Shown: in pieces, positions 9,991-18,800 of the stretch
Position numbering within the stretch: the stretch's first letter is position 1
Layout of the letters: each line of letters opens with the position of its first letter
NCBI GenBank assembly: GCA_900546355.1
Contig: URCM01000043.1
Location: forward strand, 1 to 24,698
Direction of reading: 5' to 3'
Source: an uncultured Bacteroides sp.
GTDB lineage: Bacteria; Bacteroidota; Bacteroidia; Bacteroidales; Bacteroidaceae
Length of the DNA: 24,698 nt
Program-made: the position numbers and the translations under genes
The notes under the pieces: model-generated
Told to the model about the DNA's origin: nothing
Database searches by the model: none
What the model saw: only the letters and a program-made list of their open reading frames with translations

Positions 9991-10905
9991 CTATTTGCTT
10001 TTTATTACGATGACAGAGCCGTCCATTTCATACGTAAAATCGGCAGTAAGCATCAGCATGTTCAAAGCACTCCGGATGCCATTGCCGGGGATGGTTCCGG
10101 TGAAACGTTCGTTCAAAAGCTTATCCGACTCAAAGCGTATCTCTACATTATAAATGCGCGAAAGAGTGTTCATGATATTCTTCAACGATTCTTTGTCGAA
10201 ATACAGATTTCCCTTTATCCACTCAATGTAATCTTCGGAATTCACTTTTGTGGTAGTCAGCTTTTGGGTAAGCTTATTGTATTCCAGCTTGTCGCCGGGA
10301 ATCATGGTGTGCGACATTCCTTGGGCGTACACCCCTACTTTACCTTCTTGCAACACAACAACGATGTCCTCGTCGTCTTCGTAAGCCGAAACATTGAAAG
10401 ACGTGCCATGCACTTTCACTTCCAGGTTGCCGGCTTGCACTATGAACGTACGGCTTTCATCATGAGCAACCTTAAAGAATGCCTCTCCATTGAGTTGCAC
10501 ACACCGATTCTTTTTACCAAAATCATTGAGGTAGCTCAATTGGGACGCTGAATTCAGAACAACGTTCGTTCCATCCGGCAACTCAATCCTTGCCTTGTCG
10601 CCCTTACCAGCTTTCACAACGAGAGGCATTCCGGGTGCTTGAGACATGTCTATCAGGTAATAAGTGAAGAAAGCGAGGCAAACGGGCAGACAAATCATGG
10701 CAGCCCATCTCAGAATATTCATACGGACAACCCGCGCAGACCGTGACTTGCCAACCGTCTCTTCCTTGATACGGACAAACATCTTGTTGCGCAATGCAAC
10801 ATCAATCTCTGCATCCGATTTGACAAACTCTCCCTCCCACCAGTCTTGCAGGTGGCGATCGTTCTTCATCCAATCCATTAGTTTTCTATACTGTGCCTTA
10901 TCCAT
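9991..10905 (-). CDS. FecR-family anti-sigma factor (locus 1)
   Basis: FecR proteins hold an ECF sigma factor until the STN domain of the partner SusC signals substrate. The 304-residue protein has a cytoplasmic N-terminal segment (about 1-64), one membrane helix (about 65-84), and a periplasmic FecR domain (about 95-205) with IELPDGTNVVLNSASQL and GEAFFKVAHDESRTFIV. The C-terminal domain (about 225-304) includes LYFDKESLKNIMNTLSRIY, typical of Bacteroidetes FecR proteins (DUF4974). It lies between the sigma gene (62-base gap) and susC (86-base gap), the usual gene order for this trans-envelope relay. The start is supported by the conserved N-terminal helix. Confidence 0.93.
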   Translation of the reverse strand: MDKAQYRKLMDWMKNDRHLQDWWEGEFVKSDAEIDVALRNKMFVRIKEETVGKSRSARVVRMNILRWAAMICLPVCLAFFTYYLIDMSQAPGMPLVVKAGKGDKARIELPDGTNVVLNSASQLSYLNDFGKKNRCVQLNGEAFFKVAHDESRTFIVQAGNLEVKVHGTSFNVSAYEDDEDIVVVLQEGKVGVYAQGMSHTMIPGDKLEYNKLTQKLTTTKVNSEDYIEWIKGNLYFDKESLKNIMNTLSRIYNVEIRFESDKLLNERFTGTIPGNGIRSALNMLMLTADFTYEMDGSVIVIKSK

Positions 10906-10967
10906 CTTTTTGTTATTTAAAAGTATACACTTTCATCCCGCTTATTATCCAAAAGCCCTTGTCACAT

Positions 10968-11606
10968 TTACACTTCATTAACAAAGAATACAAATAAAAG
11001 GGCAAGAACAGCGTCGTAATTCTGCATTAACTGCGTGCGCATGAATTTTACGGCAAGAGACAACTGCGTGGCAACCGTGCTCTCGGATATTCCCAATTGT
11101 TCTGCTATCTCCTTATTGGTGTAATGCTGCCTTTTGCTCAGGATGAATATCTTTTTGCGTTGTTCGGGAAGCTTGTCTGCCAATGAGTCTATGTACTCAT
11201 GCAGAAAGTGCAGGTCGATGCCTTCTTCCGTCCGGAAATCACGGTCTACGCCGCTTTTCATCAGATACTCGTTATAGACAAACTCTACAGTCTGCCTTTG
11301 GTACATATTCATCAGCAGATTCTTGGCAATGGTGCAGAGGAAAGATATGAATGATGATTCCGGGTCTACTGTTCCGCGTACCTCCCATATACGGATAAAG
11401 GTGGACTGCACCACTTCTTCAGCCATATACCGGTTGCCCGCGGAAATACGCATGATGAAGTTATACAGCTTACCGCTATATCTGTGATAGAGCTTCTCGA
11501 ATGCCTGGAAAGAGCCTGCACCCAATTCGGCCAATAAGCGTTTTTCATCTGTAGAATCGACCATATCCTTAGATTTTTGCAACAAAAGCATATCCTTTAC
11601 GGACAT
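10968..11606 (-). CDS. ECF-type RNA polymerase sigma-70 factor (locus 1)
   Basis: The 212-residue protein has a sigma region 2 (about 33-105) with FEKLYHRYSGKLYNFIM and the AEEVVQSTFIRIWE segment used in -10 recognition. Region 4 (about 142-195) contains a helix-turn-helix (YTNKEIAEQLGISESTVATQ, about 162-181). It probably drives transcription of the susC operon once FecR is inactivated. An ATG at 11606 begins MSVKDMLLLQ; the internal ATG at residue 6 is a possible alternative. An odd feature is a strongly hydrophobic C-terminal tail (AVLALLFVFFVNEV) after region 4. I found no TAnnTTTG box between 11607 and 11870 on the minus strand, so its own promoter is unclear. Confidence 0.94.
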   Translation of the reverse strand: MSVKDMLLLQKSKDMVDSTDEKRLLAELGAGSFQAFEKLYHRYSGKLYNFIMRISAGNRYMAEEVVQSTFIRIWEVRGTVDPESSFISFLCTIAKNLLMNMYQRQTVEFVYNEYLMKSGVDRDFRTEEGIDLHFLHEYIDSLADKLPEQRKKIFILSKRQHYTNKEIAEQLGISESTVATQLSLAVKFMRTQLMQNYDAVLALLFVFFVNEV

Positions 11607-11772
11607 AAAGAGATGGCAATATTATCAATATTTTCGCAAATAAAGGCAGATAAAAGGAAATATTATGTGAAAAAAGAATTCAAAGTGATTTTGGTGCGGC
11701 AGGAACTTCATACTTTTTGAGTGTTTTTAAATGAAAGACAACTCCACATTCTGAAAATCAAAAGGATGTTTG

Positions 11773-11803
11773 TTTTCCAAAACACATTTGTTATCTAAGT
11801 TTG
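11773..11803 (+). promoter_or_regulatory. Plus-strand Bacteroides-type promoter candidate
   Basis: TAAGTTTG at 11796-11803 is a full match to the Bacteroides -7 consensus TAnnTTTG. Nineteen bases upstream is TTTT (11773-11776), one base off the -33 TTTG. It points away from both flanking operons, and an ATG (11821) lies 17 bases after the -7 box. No intact plus-strand gene follows, so it may be a leftover promoter or drive a short RNA ending at the hairpin 11876-11896. Confidence 0.3.
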
Positions 11804-11820
11804 CCCTAAATACACAAACT

Positions 11821-11943
11821 ATGAGAATTATAGCCAGGAGCATTTGGGAAGTACAGCAAATCAAATCCCATAAAAGAGGCATCGCTATGATGCCTCGAAT
11901 TTTAGTTGCAAACTCCCCTTATTCTATTCATTTGCCGATGTAA
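11821..11943 (+). pseudogene. Short plus-strand ORF, possible remnant of a HigB-type toxin gene
   Basis: Forty codons run from ATG 11821 to TAA 11943. The first seven residues, MRIIARS, match the usual N-terminus of HigB/RelE-type mRNA-interferase toxins of Bacteroides (from memory: MRIIARSTLREFWEKH). The next residues, IWE, would fit the FWE of that motif after a 12-base deletion. Nothing after that resembles the family, and the second half overlaps a terminator hairpin. A promoter-like TAAGTTTG precedes it closely. It is either a decayed 5' fragment or a chance match on about ten residues; I lean only slightly to the first. Confidence 0.22.
11876..11896 (-). terminator. Rho-independent terminator of locus 2
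   Basis: Exact eight-base arms GAGGCATC (11876-11883) and GATGCCTC (11889-11896) enclose a five-base loop. On the minus strand the stem is followed by TTTTA. It lies about 76 bases past the transporter stop codon. On the plus strand the stem is followed by GAATTTTAG, so weak termination in the other direction is possible. Confidence 0.7.
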
Positions 11944-11972
11944 GGATAGAATTAAGCTGCTTTGGCAATGTG

Positions 11973-13325
11973 CTATGCTTCTTCTTCATTCCGCGCATTC
12001 CACACAAACAAAGCCAGCAATGTAGATAGCAATGCCGCCCCTATCCAGAACCAGTTGATGTAGGTAAAGTCGTACACCTCCACGCCATCCACCAACTGCT
12101 TGTTCCCTTCTATCAGCACGCCGCTCATTACGTCTTGCAATCCTGCACCTATATAGCTGGCTATACCTACAACGCCCAATGCTGCGCCCGAAGCATTGCG
12201 CGGAGCAATATCTACAGCCATCAGCCCTCCGAGAAAGCAAATCAGCACACCGATGCCAAGGCCGAAAAGTATCATGGCCAAAGCGTCCACCCAGAAATGA
12301 ACACCGGGAACCAGCAGGAACAAGCAGAGTGCAACCACATTCATCAGTCCGAAGATAAGGGCGGGCACATTACGGCGGCCGCCGAACAGCTTGTCCGAAA
12401 TGACACCGGAAAACATCGTACCCACAATGCCACAGACCGAACTGATGGAAATGATGAAACTGGCATCCAGTGTAGAATAGCCCTTCTGCGCTTCCAGATA
12501 GAATACGCCCCAACTGTTCACCGCATAACGGCTGATATACATAAAAGCACTACTGAGTGCCAATATCCAGATGGCAGGATTGCGAAGTACGGCTTTCTGC
12601 GCACGGCTGAATTCCTCGCTTTCCAACACACTCATTTTTTTCTTCGCCTTAGGCATATTGACAATGGGCAACCCTTTGCTTTGCGGTGTATCGTGGAAGA
12701 AACGCCAGGCAATCAATGCACCTGCCAGCCCCACAAGTCCTGCTCCAAAGAAACCATACCGCCAGCCGAAAGCACTGACAATGGAGGCAATGATGATAAA
12801 TGTCATCGCCTCGCCGATGTTGTGGCTCGCACTCCAGAAGCCGTAGAAAGAACCGCGCTGTTTGTCGGTGAACCAGCGTGACAAGCCTACCACGCAAGAA
12901 GCGGCCCCCATCGACTGGAACCAGCCACTGATGCCCCAAAGGATGGCAAACAAGATGAATGAATGGACAAAGCCGAGACAAAGGTTCACCAATGCCGTGA
13001 CCAAGAGTCCGGTAGTCATGAAACGGTTGATGTTGCTGCGGTCGGCCAGGAAACCGTTTGTAAACTTACCTATGGCATAAGTGAAGAAAAGTACGGAACC
13101 GATAATACCCAGTTCTGTTTCGGAGAAAATACCTTCCTCCACTATCGGTTTCTTCACTACATTCAAGCTGAGACGGCATACATAATACATGCCGTAGCCA
13201 AGCGTTGCCGCAAGAAAAGTAGACCATTGCAGCCGCTTCAAGCGCCGTTGACAGGCGGACACAGAAAGGTCGGTACAAGGTTTATCGGAAGAAACCTTGT
13301 AGAAATTTATAAGATGTTTCAACAT
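11973..13325 (-). CDS. MFS organophosphate:phosphate antiporter family transporter, probable glycerol-3-phosphate importer
   Basis: This 450-residue inner-membrane protein has about 12 membrane segments and the OPA-family pattern of GlpT and UhpC. R51 (YYVCRLSLNV), H168 (SASHNIGEA) and R266 (YISRYAVNSW) line up by eye with E. coli GlpT R45, H165 and R269, the residues that bind the phosphate of glycerol-3-phosphate. Other family landmarks are LADRSN (about 93-98), GWFQSMG and FHDTPQSKGLP at the end of the sixth helix. It follows the glycerophosphodiesterase gene, separated by a 190-base palindromic spacer, and is the last gene before a terminator. The context favours sn-glycerol-3-phosphate as substrate in exchange for phosphate. 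UhpC-like sensing or another phosphate ester remains possible. Confidence 0.88.
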   Translation of the reverse strand: MLKHLINFYKVSSDKPCTDLSVSACQRRLKRLQWSTFLAATLGYGMYYVCRLSLNVVKKPIVEEGIFSETELGIIGSVLFFTYAIGKFTNGFLADRSNINRFMTTGLLVTALVNLCLGFVHSFILFAILWGISGWFQSMGAASCVVGLSRWFTDKQRGSFYGFWSASHNIGEAMTFIIIASIVSAFGWRYGFFGAGLVGLAGALIAWRFFHDTPQSKGLPIVNMPKAKKKMSVLESEEFSRAQKAVLRNPAIWILALSSAFMYISRYAVNSWGVFYLEAQKGYSTLDASFIISISSVCGIVGTMFSGVISDKLFGGRRNVPALIFGLMNVVALCLFLLVPGVHFWVDALAMILFGLGIGVLICFLGGLMAVDIAPRNASGAALGVVGIASYIGAGLQDVMSGVLIEGNKQLVDGVEVYDFTYINWFWIGAALLSTLLALFVWNARNEEEA

Positions 13326-13351
13326 TGTATTTTGTTATTGGATTTAAGTTT

Positions 13352-13485
13352 CGCAAGCTCAATCGCAACCATCCGGCGGATGTATAGCGAGGAAAGGAGA
13401 TATTCCGTCGCTACACTCCGCTGAATGACAGAGATTACTGAATATAAATTTGTATTATGCCAGAGCCTTTGCAACCAAGCTTGCG
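13352..13485. repeat. Nested palindromic extragenic element inside the phosphodiesterase-transporter spacer
   Basis: Outer arms CGCAAGCTCAATCGCAA (13352-13368) and TTGCAACCAAGCTTGCG (13469-13485) are inverted repeats with 13 of 17 matches, including 8 consecutive. Inside, 13374-13390 and 13408-13423 form a second, imperfect hairpin around TATAGCGA and TCGCTACA. There is no U-tract on the minus strand, so this is not a standard terminator. It resembles the repeated extragenic palindromes common in Bacteroides spacers and could protect or attenuate the mRNA ahead of the transporter gene. Confidence 0.5.
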
Positions 13486-13515
13486 GAACTCGAACGGATA
13501 GTGAACCAAATTGCT

Positions 13516-14415
13516 TTATTCGTGCATTTTTTTCGTTCTCAGATACTCCAGCAAATAAGCCGGACGGTCAGTCTGTAGGATGCGGCATCCCAATGTGTCA
13601 ATCAAATAGCCATAGCCCTCATCGGGGTTTTGCAAAGACATGTCATCGTCGTGTCCGCCTGCCATCGTATCCCACAAAGTGTTGTACCAGATAAGGGAGC
13701 GGTCGGCTAAAGTCGTTGCCAGCTTCTTGGGAAGCGGGTTGGAGTCCTTTACATACAGCAGTTCAAAAGCTACGGGAGACATCTCCTTGACAAACGTCTC
13801 TATCTGTTCCTCGGCCCCCGGCTTGTCGAGGTCGACAATGGGCATATAGATTACGTCATTCAGATAATCGCCGAATTGTTTCTTGACTTCGGCTGCTGTT
13901 TTGCGCCCTTTCATTATAATCTGCTTGGTGGTTCCGGTCTTCTTCATCAGCTCATAAATCTGGTCGAAATAGAGGTCGGCCTGGTCCAGATTTATCATTA
14001 TCTTGCCTTTGGCATGCAGCAAGGCCTCTTCCAAAGTAGGAACTTTGTGGATGGTACGTATGTTGCAGCCGTTTTTCAACTTCAACCCACGTATGTAGTC
14101 GAGAGTGGCTTCCGAAACCAGCCCCTTGCCGGTGGTTGTGCGGTCCAGTGCCCGGTCGTGCATCAGTATCAGTTCACCATCCTTTGTCTTCTTTACATCC
14201 AGTTCCACAATATCCACACCCATTCTAACGGCATTGTCTATTGCCTCTAAAGAGTTTTCCGGAAAATTGCGCCAGTCGCCGCGATGGGCTACCACAATTA
14301 CTGAACTCTGGTCGCGATTCATCAGTTTTTCACGAATCTGCGTCACTCGGTCTTGAGCCGAAAGCTGCAATACTGCCAAAACAGCAAACAGCAATAAATA
14401 TATCTTTTTCATCAT
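13516..14415 (-). CDS. Secreted glycerophosphodiester phosphodiesterase family protein
   Basis: GDPD enzymes split glycerophosphodiesters (for example glycerophospho-choline, -ethanolamine or -inositol) into sn-glycerol-3-phosphate and an alcohol. The family signature is complete: VAHRGDWRNFPENSLEAI, then VDIVELDVKKTKDGELILMHD, giving the His-Arg-Gly, Glu-Asn, Glu-x-Asp and His-Asp catalytic and metal-binding groups. The C-terminal QTDRP is also typical. A signal peptide ending in LSAQ places it in the periplasm or beyond. The chosen ATG at 14415 begins MMKKIYLLL; an ATG at 14439 overlaps the susD stop as ATGA and could couple translation, while more upstream starts lie inside susD. It sits between susD and a GlpT-like transporter, so its product can be imported directly. 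Confidence 0.92.
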   Translation of the reverse strand: MMKKIYLLLFAVLAVLQLSAQDRVTQIREKLMNRDQSSVIVVAHRGDWRNFPENSLEAIDNAVRMGVDIVELDVKKTKDGELILMHDRALDRTTTGKGLVSEATLDYIRGLKLKNGCNIRTIHKVPTLEEALLHAKGKIMINLDQADLYFDQIYELMKKTGTTKQIIMKGRKTAAEVKKQFGDYLNDVIYMPIVDLDKPGAEEQIETFVKEMSPVAFELLYVKDSNPLPKKLATTLADRSLIWYNTLWDTMAGGHDDDMSLQNPDEGYGYLIDTLGCRILQTDRPAYLLEYLRTKKMHE

Positions 14416-14435
14416 TTCATGGATTATAAATTCAA

Positions 14436-15806
14436 TCATTCCAATGCATAGCCTTCGTTCTGCCAACCGGCTTTGTCATTGACATTCTCTATTTCGGTTT
14501 GAGGAACCGGATAGAGCTGCCGGTAAGCATCAATACCGGGAAATATGGCAGCCATTTGTCCGGTGCGAACAATGTCGAACCAACGGTCGCACTCCAGAGC
14601 AAGCTCCAAACGGCGTTCCTTATATACTGCCTGGCGGAAGAGTGTTTTTGTGGACAGTTCGGCCAATGTTTTCCCTTCAAGACCTGCATTTGTGCGTACG
14701 GCATTCAGAGCATCCAAAGCATCTTGTGTAGGAACAGCGGCAAGCTCATTGGCAGCTTCGGCATACATCAGCATCACTTCGGCACAACGCATTACCGGAA
14801 AGTCGGCACTGGTCTCATTGTTCGTTGCCGGAGCATTGAACTTGCCCGGACGCTGTCCGCTGCCCGTAGGTTCTACCAGGGCCTTACGGTTATCCTTGTC
14901 GCTTTCAAACTCCGCTTGCTCCAATGAGATGATATTGCCATTGTCATTGTTACGATAGCGGTTGTTCTGATGTACCGACTCGCCTACTCCACCTTTCAGA
15001 TATTGAACGGCAAAAATAATGTCCTTGCTCGTCTTCAAGTCGTTGGGAAAAGTTTGCGGCATGGGCACCAGCATCAAGTCTTTTCCGGCATGAATGGCTG
15101 CTACCACCGGAGCAAGTTCATTGACCACTTCCTGATAGTTCTTCCTATATAAATAAACCTTTGCCAGCAATGCATGCGCCGCATACGAAGTGGCACGGCC
15201 TCTTTCCGATTCGGGCCAAACCGCGGGTAAACCTTTGGCTACAGCCAAGTCGCTGATTATCTGCCCATAGACTTCATCAATGGGAGCACGCTTGTTGTTA
15301 CGCGCTTCGGTCACGGTCTGCGTTTTTGTAATGATGGGCACCTCGCCCCACAAGCGAACCAGGTTAAAGTAACAAAGAGCACGTATAAACGAAGCTTGTC
15401 CGGCAATGCGAGAGCGCTGTTCGTCGGACATCGGCACTTCTTCCACATTCTGCAACACCAGGTTGCAACGATAAATAGTCTTGTACAACGAAAGCCATGC
15501 CCCCGACAAGTTGGAGTTTGCCGGAGTTTCCGTGAAAACTTCTATCTGATAAGTGATGCCGCCACTGGCACCGGAATTGTCATTCTTCACATTGTCACCA
15601 CGTACTTCCATCAAAGTCATGAACTTCGCTCCATACTGGTCGCTGGATTGCAACTCATCATAGATACCTATAACGGCTCCTTCCAAACCCTTCACATCCT
15701 TATAAAAGGTTTCCTCCGTAGGAAAATCAATAGGTTTCAAGTCTATAAAATCACTACAACTTGAAAGAACCATTGCTGTAAGAACAAACATTATTACTTT
15801 TTTCAT
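14436..15806 (-). CDS. SusD-family nutrient-binding lipoprotein (locus 2)
   Basis: This intact 456-residue SusD homologue starts with MKK and a lipobox LSSC (Cys17), so it is anchored in the outer membrane facing out. Family landmarks are DFIDLKPIDFPTEETFY near the N-terminus, the QASFIRALCYFNLVRLWGEVPI segment (helical repeat region) and the C-terminal MRCAEVMLMYAEAANEL and ERRLELALECDRWFDI. It begins 18 bases after susC and ends overlapping or next to the phosphodiesterase gene, so the four genes look co-transcribed. SusD proteins usually bind glycans, but here the neighbours suggest a phosphodiester-bearing ligand; nothing in the sequence shows the ligand directly. Unlike the locus 1 copy, it has no internal stop. 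Confidence 0.93.
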   Translation of the reverse strand: MKKVIMFVLTAMVLSSCSDFIDLKPIDFPTEETFYKDVKGLEGAVIGIYDELQSSDQYGAKFMTLMEVRGDNVKNDNSGASGGITYQIEVFTETPANSNLSGAWLSLYKTIYRCNLVLQNVEEVPMSDEQRSRIAGQASFIRALCYFNLVRLWGEVPIITKTQTVTEARNNKRAPIDEVYGQIISDLAVAKGLPAVWPESERGRATSYAAHALLAKVYLYRKNYQEVVNELAPVVAAIHAGKDLMLVPMPQTFPNDLKTSKDIIFAVQYLKGGVGESVHQNNRYRNNDNGNIISLEQAEFESDKDNRKALVEPTGSGQRPGKFNAPATNNETSADFPVMRCAEVMLMYAEAANELAAVPTQDALDALNAVRTNAGLEGKTLAELSTKTLFRQAVYKERRLELALECDRWFDIVRTGQMAAIFPGIDAYRQLYPVPQTEIENVNDKAGWQNEGYALE

Positions 15807-15824
15807 ATTACTGTCTTTTTAAGA

Positions 15825-18800
15825 TTAAAACGTAAGATTAACACCTATCGAAGTGGTTCTTGCCAACGGGTATACACCATAGTCTTCGCCATTGGTAGTA
15901 GCGGCACTGCGATTTGAAACTTCCGGATTATAGCCTTCATAGTTGGTAAAGGTAAACGGATTTTGGATGGAACAGTATACGCGCGCCGACTTCAGATACA
16001 CCTTTTTGAGCCAGTTTTCGGGCAAGGTATATCCCAACGAAATATTCTTGATGCGCAGGTAAGACCCGTCTTCCACGTGCCATGTAGAGGTGGTGCCGTT
16101 CTGCCCCTTACTGACGCGGTTGGCACGTACATTCATTCCACTACCAGGATTGTCTTCCGACTTCCAGCGGTTCAAAGCTCCTTTGTAGTTATTCATATTC
16201 CCTTCGTGGTTATAGAAATACCGGCGAGACAAGTTCAGGATTTCATTGCCCTGCACACCTTGAAACACAATGCCGAAGTCAATGCCTTTCCAAGCCAGTG
16301 TAGCACCGAAGCCATAAGTAAAGTCGGGCATATAGTTGCCCACGATGGCGCGGTCGGTATCCGAAATATCAAGTATCCCGTCTCCATTGACGTCCTTGAA
16401 CTTGAAGTCGCCCGGCTTCGTGTCGGCCAGTCCGTAGTTGGTGGGAGAATCCTTGTAGTGCAAAGCTGCATCCACTTCGGCCTGATTCTTATAGACACCT
16501 TCTACCACTGGAAGATAATAGCTTCCGATGGCCTCACCCACGCGGGTTATGAAATAGGCATTGCTCACCGAACCGGAAGAAATAATATCGGCATTGCCCG
16601 GTCCAAGTTCTTTCACTTCGTTGATGTTCTTCGAGATATTGAAGTAAACACTCCAGTTGAAATCGCCCATCTTCTGATTGGTGGCGATATTGAATTCCAC
16701 ACCTTTGTTGTTCACCTTGCCGATGTTCTCGAGGCGAGTGTTGTAACCGGTTGTCATGGGTACGGGGACATTGAGCAACAAGTCATACGTGTTACTGTTA
16801 TATAAATCCAGCCCCAAAGTCAAACGGTTACTGAACAGCGACGCATCGAAACCTACATTCACCTGCGCTGTCTTTTCCCAATGCAGTTCGGGATTGGGCA
16901 TGCTCTTGGGGGCCGCACCCTTTATTACTTCGGCATTGCTTCCGCCCAACACATAACTATAATAGGCAACTTCGCCTTGTGCACCATAGTTGGGAATACG
17001 GAAGTTACCCGTCAGACCGTAGCTGGCGCGAAGTTTCAAGTCGTCGATGAAAGTCAGCGACTTCATAAATTGCTCTTCCGTCAGACGCCATCCGGCAGAT
17101 ACCGACGGAAACCATCCCCAACGGTTCTGTTTGCCAAAACGGGAAGCACCGTCGGCACGGATTGCTCCTGTAAGCATGTACTTGCCTTTATAGTTATACT
17201 GAATTCTGGCAAGTCCTGAAAGCAAGGCCCATTCGGAAGCATGCGAATTGCCGCGGGTAACGGTACCTGCATTGAGAGTGGGCACGCTGTTCGTAATGAA
17301 TCCGTTGGCAAAAGCATAAGTACTTTCGTCTCGTTGGTATTGCATGGTCCAGCCTACCAGTGCAGAAAGAGAATGCCCGTGGATTTCCTTATTATAGCTC
17401 ATCGTTTGCTCAAACAGCCAGTTGTACATCTTGGCAGTCTTCGCCGTTGCTTCGGGCACCGACTCCGGATTTCCCTCCGTATTGGAAATGGGGATAGTGG
17501 ACGGACGGAACGTATCTTGCGAGCTACTGTAAATATCCACACCGAAATTGGCCCGATACTTCAATTCGGGCATAAAAGCCACTTCTCCGTAAATATTGCC
17601 AAAAACACGGGATGCCTTCGTTTCGTCCTTCTGCAACATGGCTAATGCTACGGGATTCCATACTTGCGTCTGGCTGTTACCTTTCTTTATGGAACCGTTT
17701 TCGAGTACTGTCTGTGTATTGGGACTCCAGGCATTCTGAGAGAAGCAAAATGAACCGTCGGGATTATAAACCGGAAATATAGGAGCACTGTGCAGCGCCG
17801 AAGCAATGATACCGCCACCGCCCGAATTGTAAGCGCCGTCAGAATTAACCGCATTCTCTATCGTTACAGACGGATTGAGCGAAAGGCCGAACTTGAAAAT
17901 ACCTTCGGTTACATCGAGGTTGAAGCGCGAGCTGTAGCGCGTAAAGTCACTGTTGATAATGACACCTTCTTGTGACAAATAATCTACAGACGCATAATAT
18001 CTTATCTTCGGGCTGCCGCCTGAGACAGAAACCGAATGGCTCTGCATGCCTGCCGTACGGAAGATTTCGTCCTGCCAGTCCGTGTCTACCAGTCCTTTTT
18101 CACCTCTCAGGTATGGCAAGATTTCAACGGGAACAATTGTATTATAATCATTGCTTGTATTTTGCAGACGGATGGCATTGCTGTCCGAGATGTCAAAAGA
18201 CAAAGGATTCTTATTCTGCGCTATGAGCTTACGGTTGATGGACTCCATCTTGTCGGTATACGTATTGTTGCGTGCATCGTTCACCAAATCGGCATACTCG
18301 TAGGCATTCAGCATGTCTATCTTCTTTGAAACCGTCTGCCAGCCATAGTATCCGTTATAGGAAACTGTAGCACGCCCTTCCTGCCCTCTCTTGGTAGTAA
18401 TCAGTACCACACCGTTCGAACCACGCGAACCGTAGATGGCAGCCGAAGAAGCATCTTTCAGCACCTCGATGGACTCTACATCGTTCATATTGAACGTATT
18501 CAGCTGCTCCTGGGCAAGAGGCACACCGTCCACAACATAGAGCGGAGAGGTTCCTGCCGTAATAGTGCCCGTTCCGCGTACCTTAATCTGCAAGGAAGAG
18601 CCCGGAGCACCCGTCGACTGAGACACCTGCACACCCGGCATCTTGCCCACCATCGCCTCGGCCATGGAAGTAACCGGTTGGCCTTTCATATCACTGGCAC
18701 GAAGGCTGGCAATGGCAGTAGTCACGTCGCGCTTCTTCTGCACACCATATCCCACAACCACTACTTCGTCCAGCAACTCGTTGTCTTCCATCAAGACGAT

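Larger units (their letters stand above)
11607..11972. other. Intergenic region between locus 2 and locus 1
   Basis: This 366-base AT-rich stretch separates the transporter gene of locus 2 from the sigma gene of locus 1. It holds the locus 2 terminator (11876-11896), a plus-strand Bacteroides-like promoter (11773-11803) and a 40-codon plus-strand reading frame (11821-11943) that may be a gene remnant; each has its own entry. The part nearest the sigma gene (11607-11760) must contain that gene's promoter, but the closest match on the minus strand is TTTATTTG, one base from TAnnTTTG, with no good -33 element. Confidence 0.6.

Noticed and set aside
12135..12881. Plus-strand reading frame of 248 codons
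   Set aside because: It is opposite the transporter gene; its composition, rich in His, Gln and Asn, is typical of antisense translation of a membrane protein.
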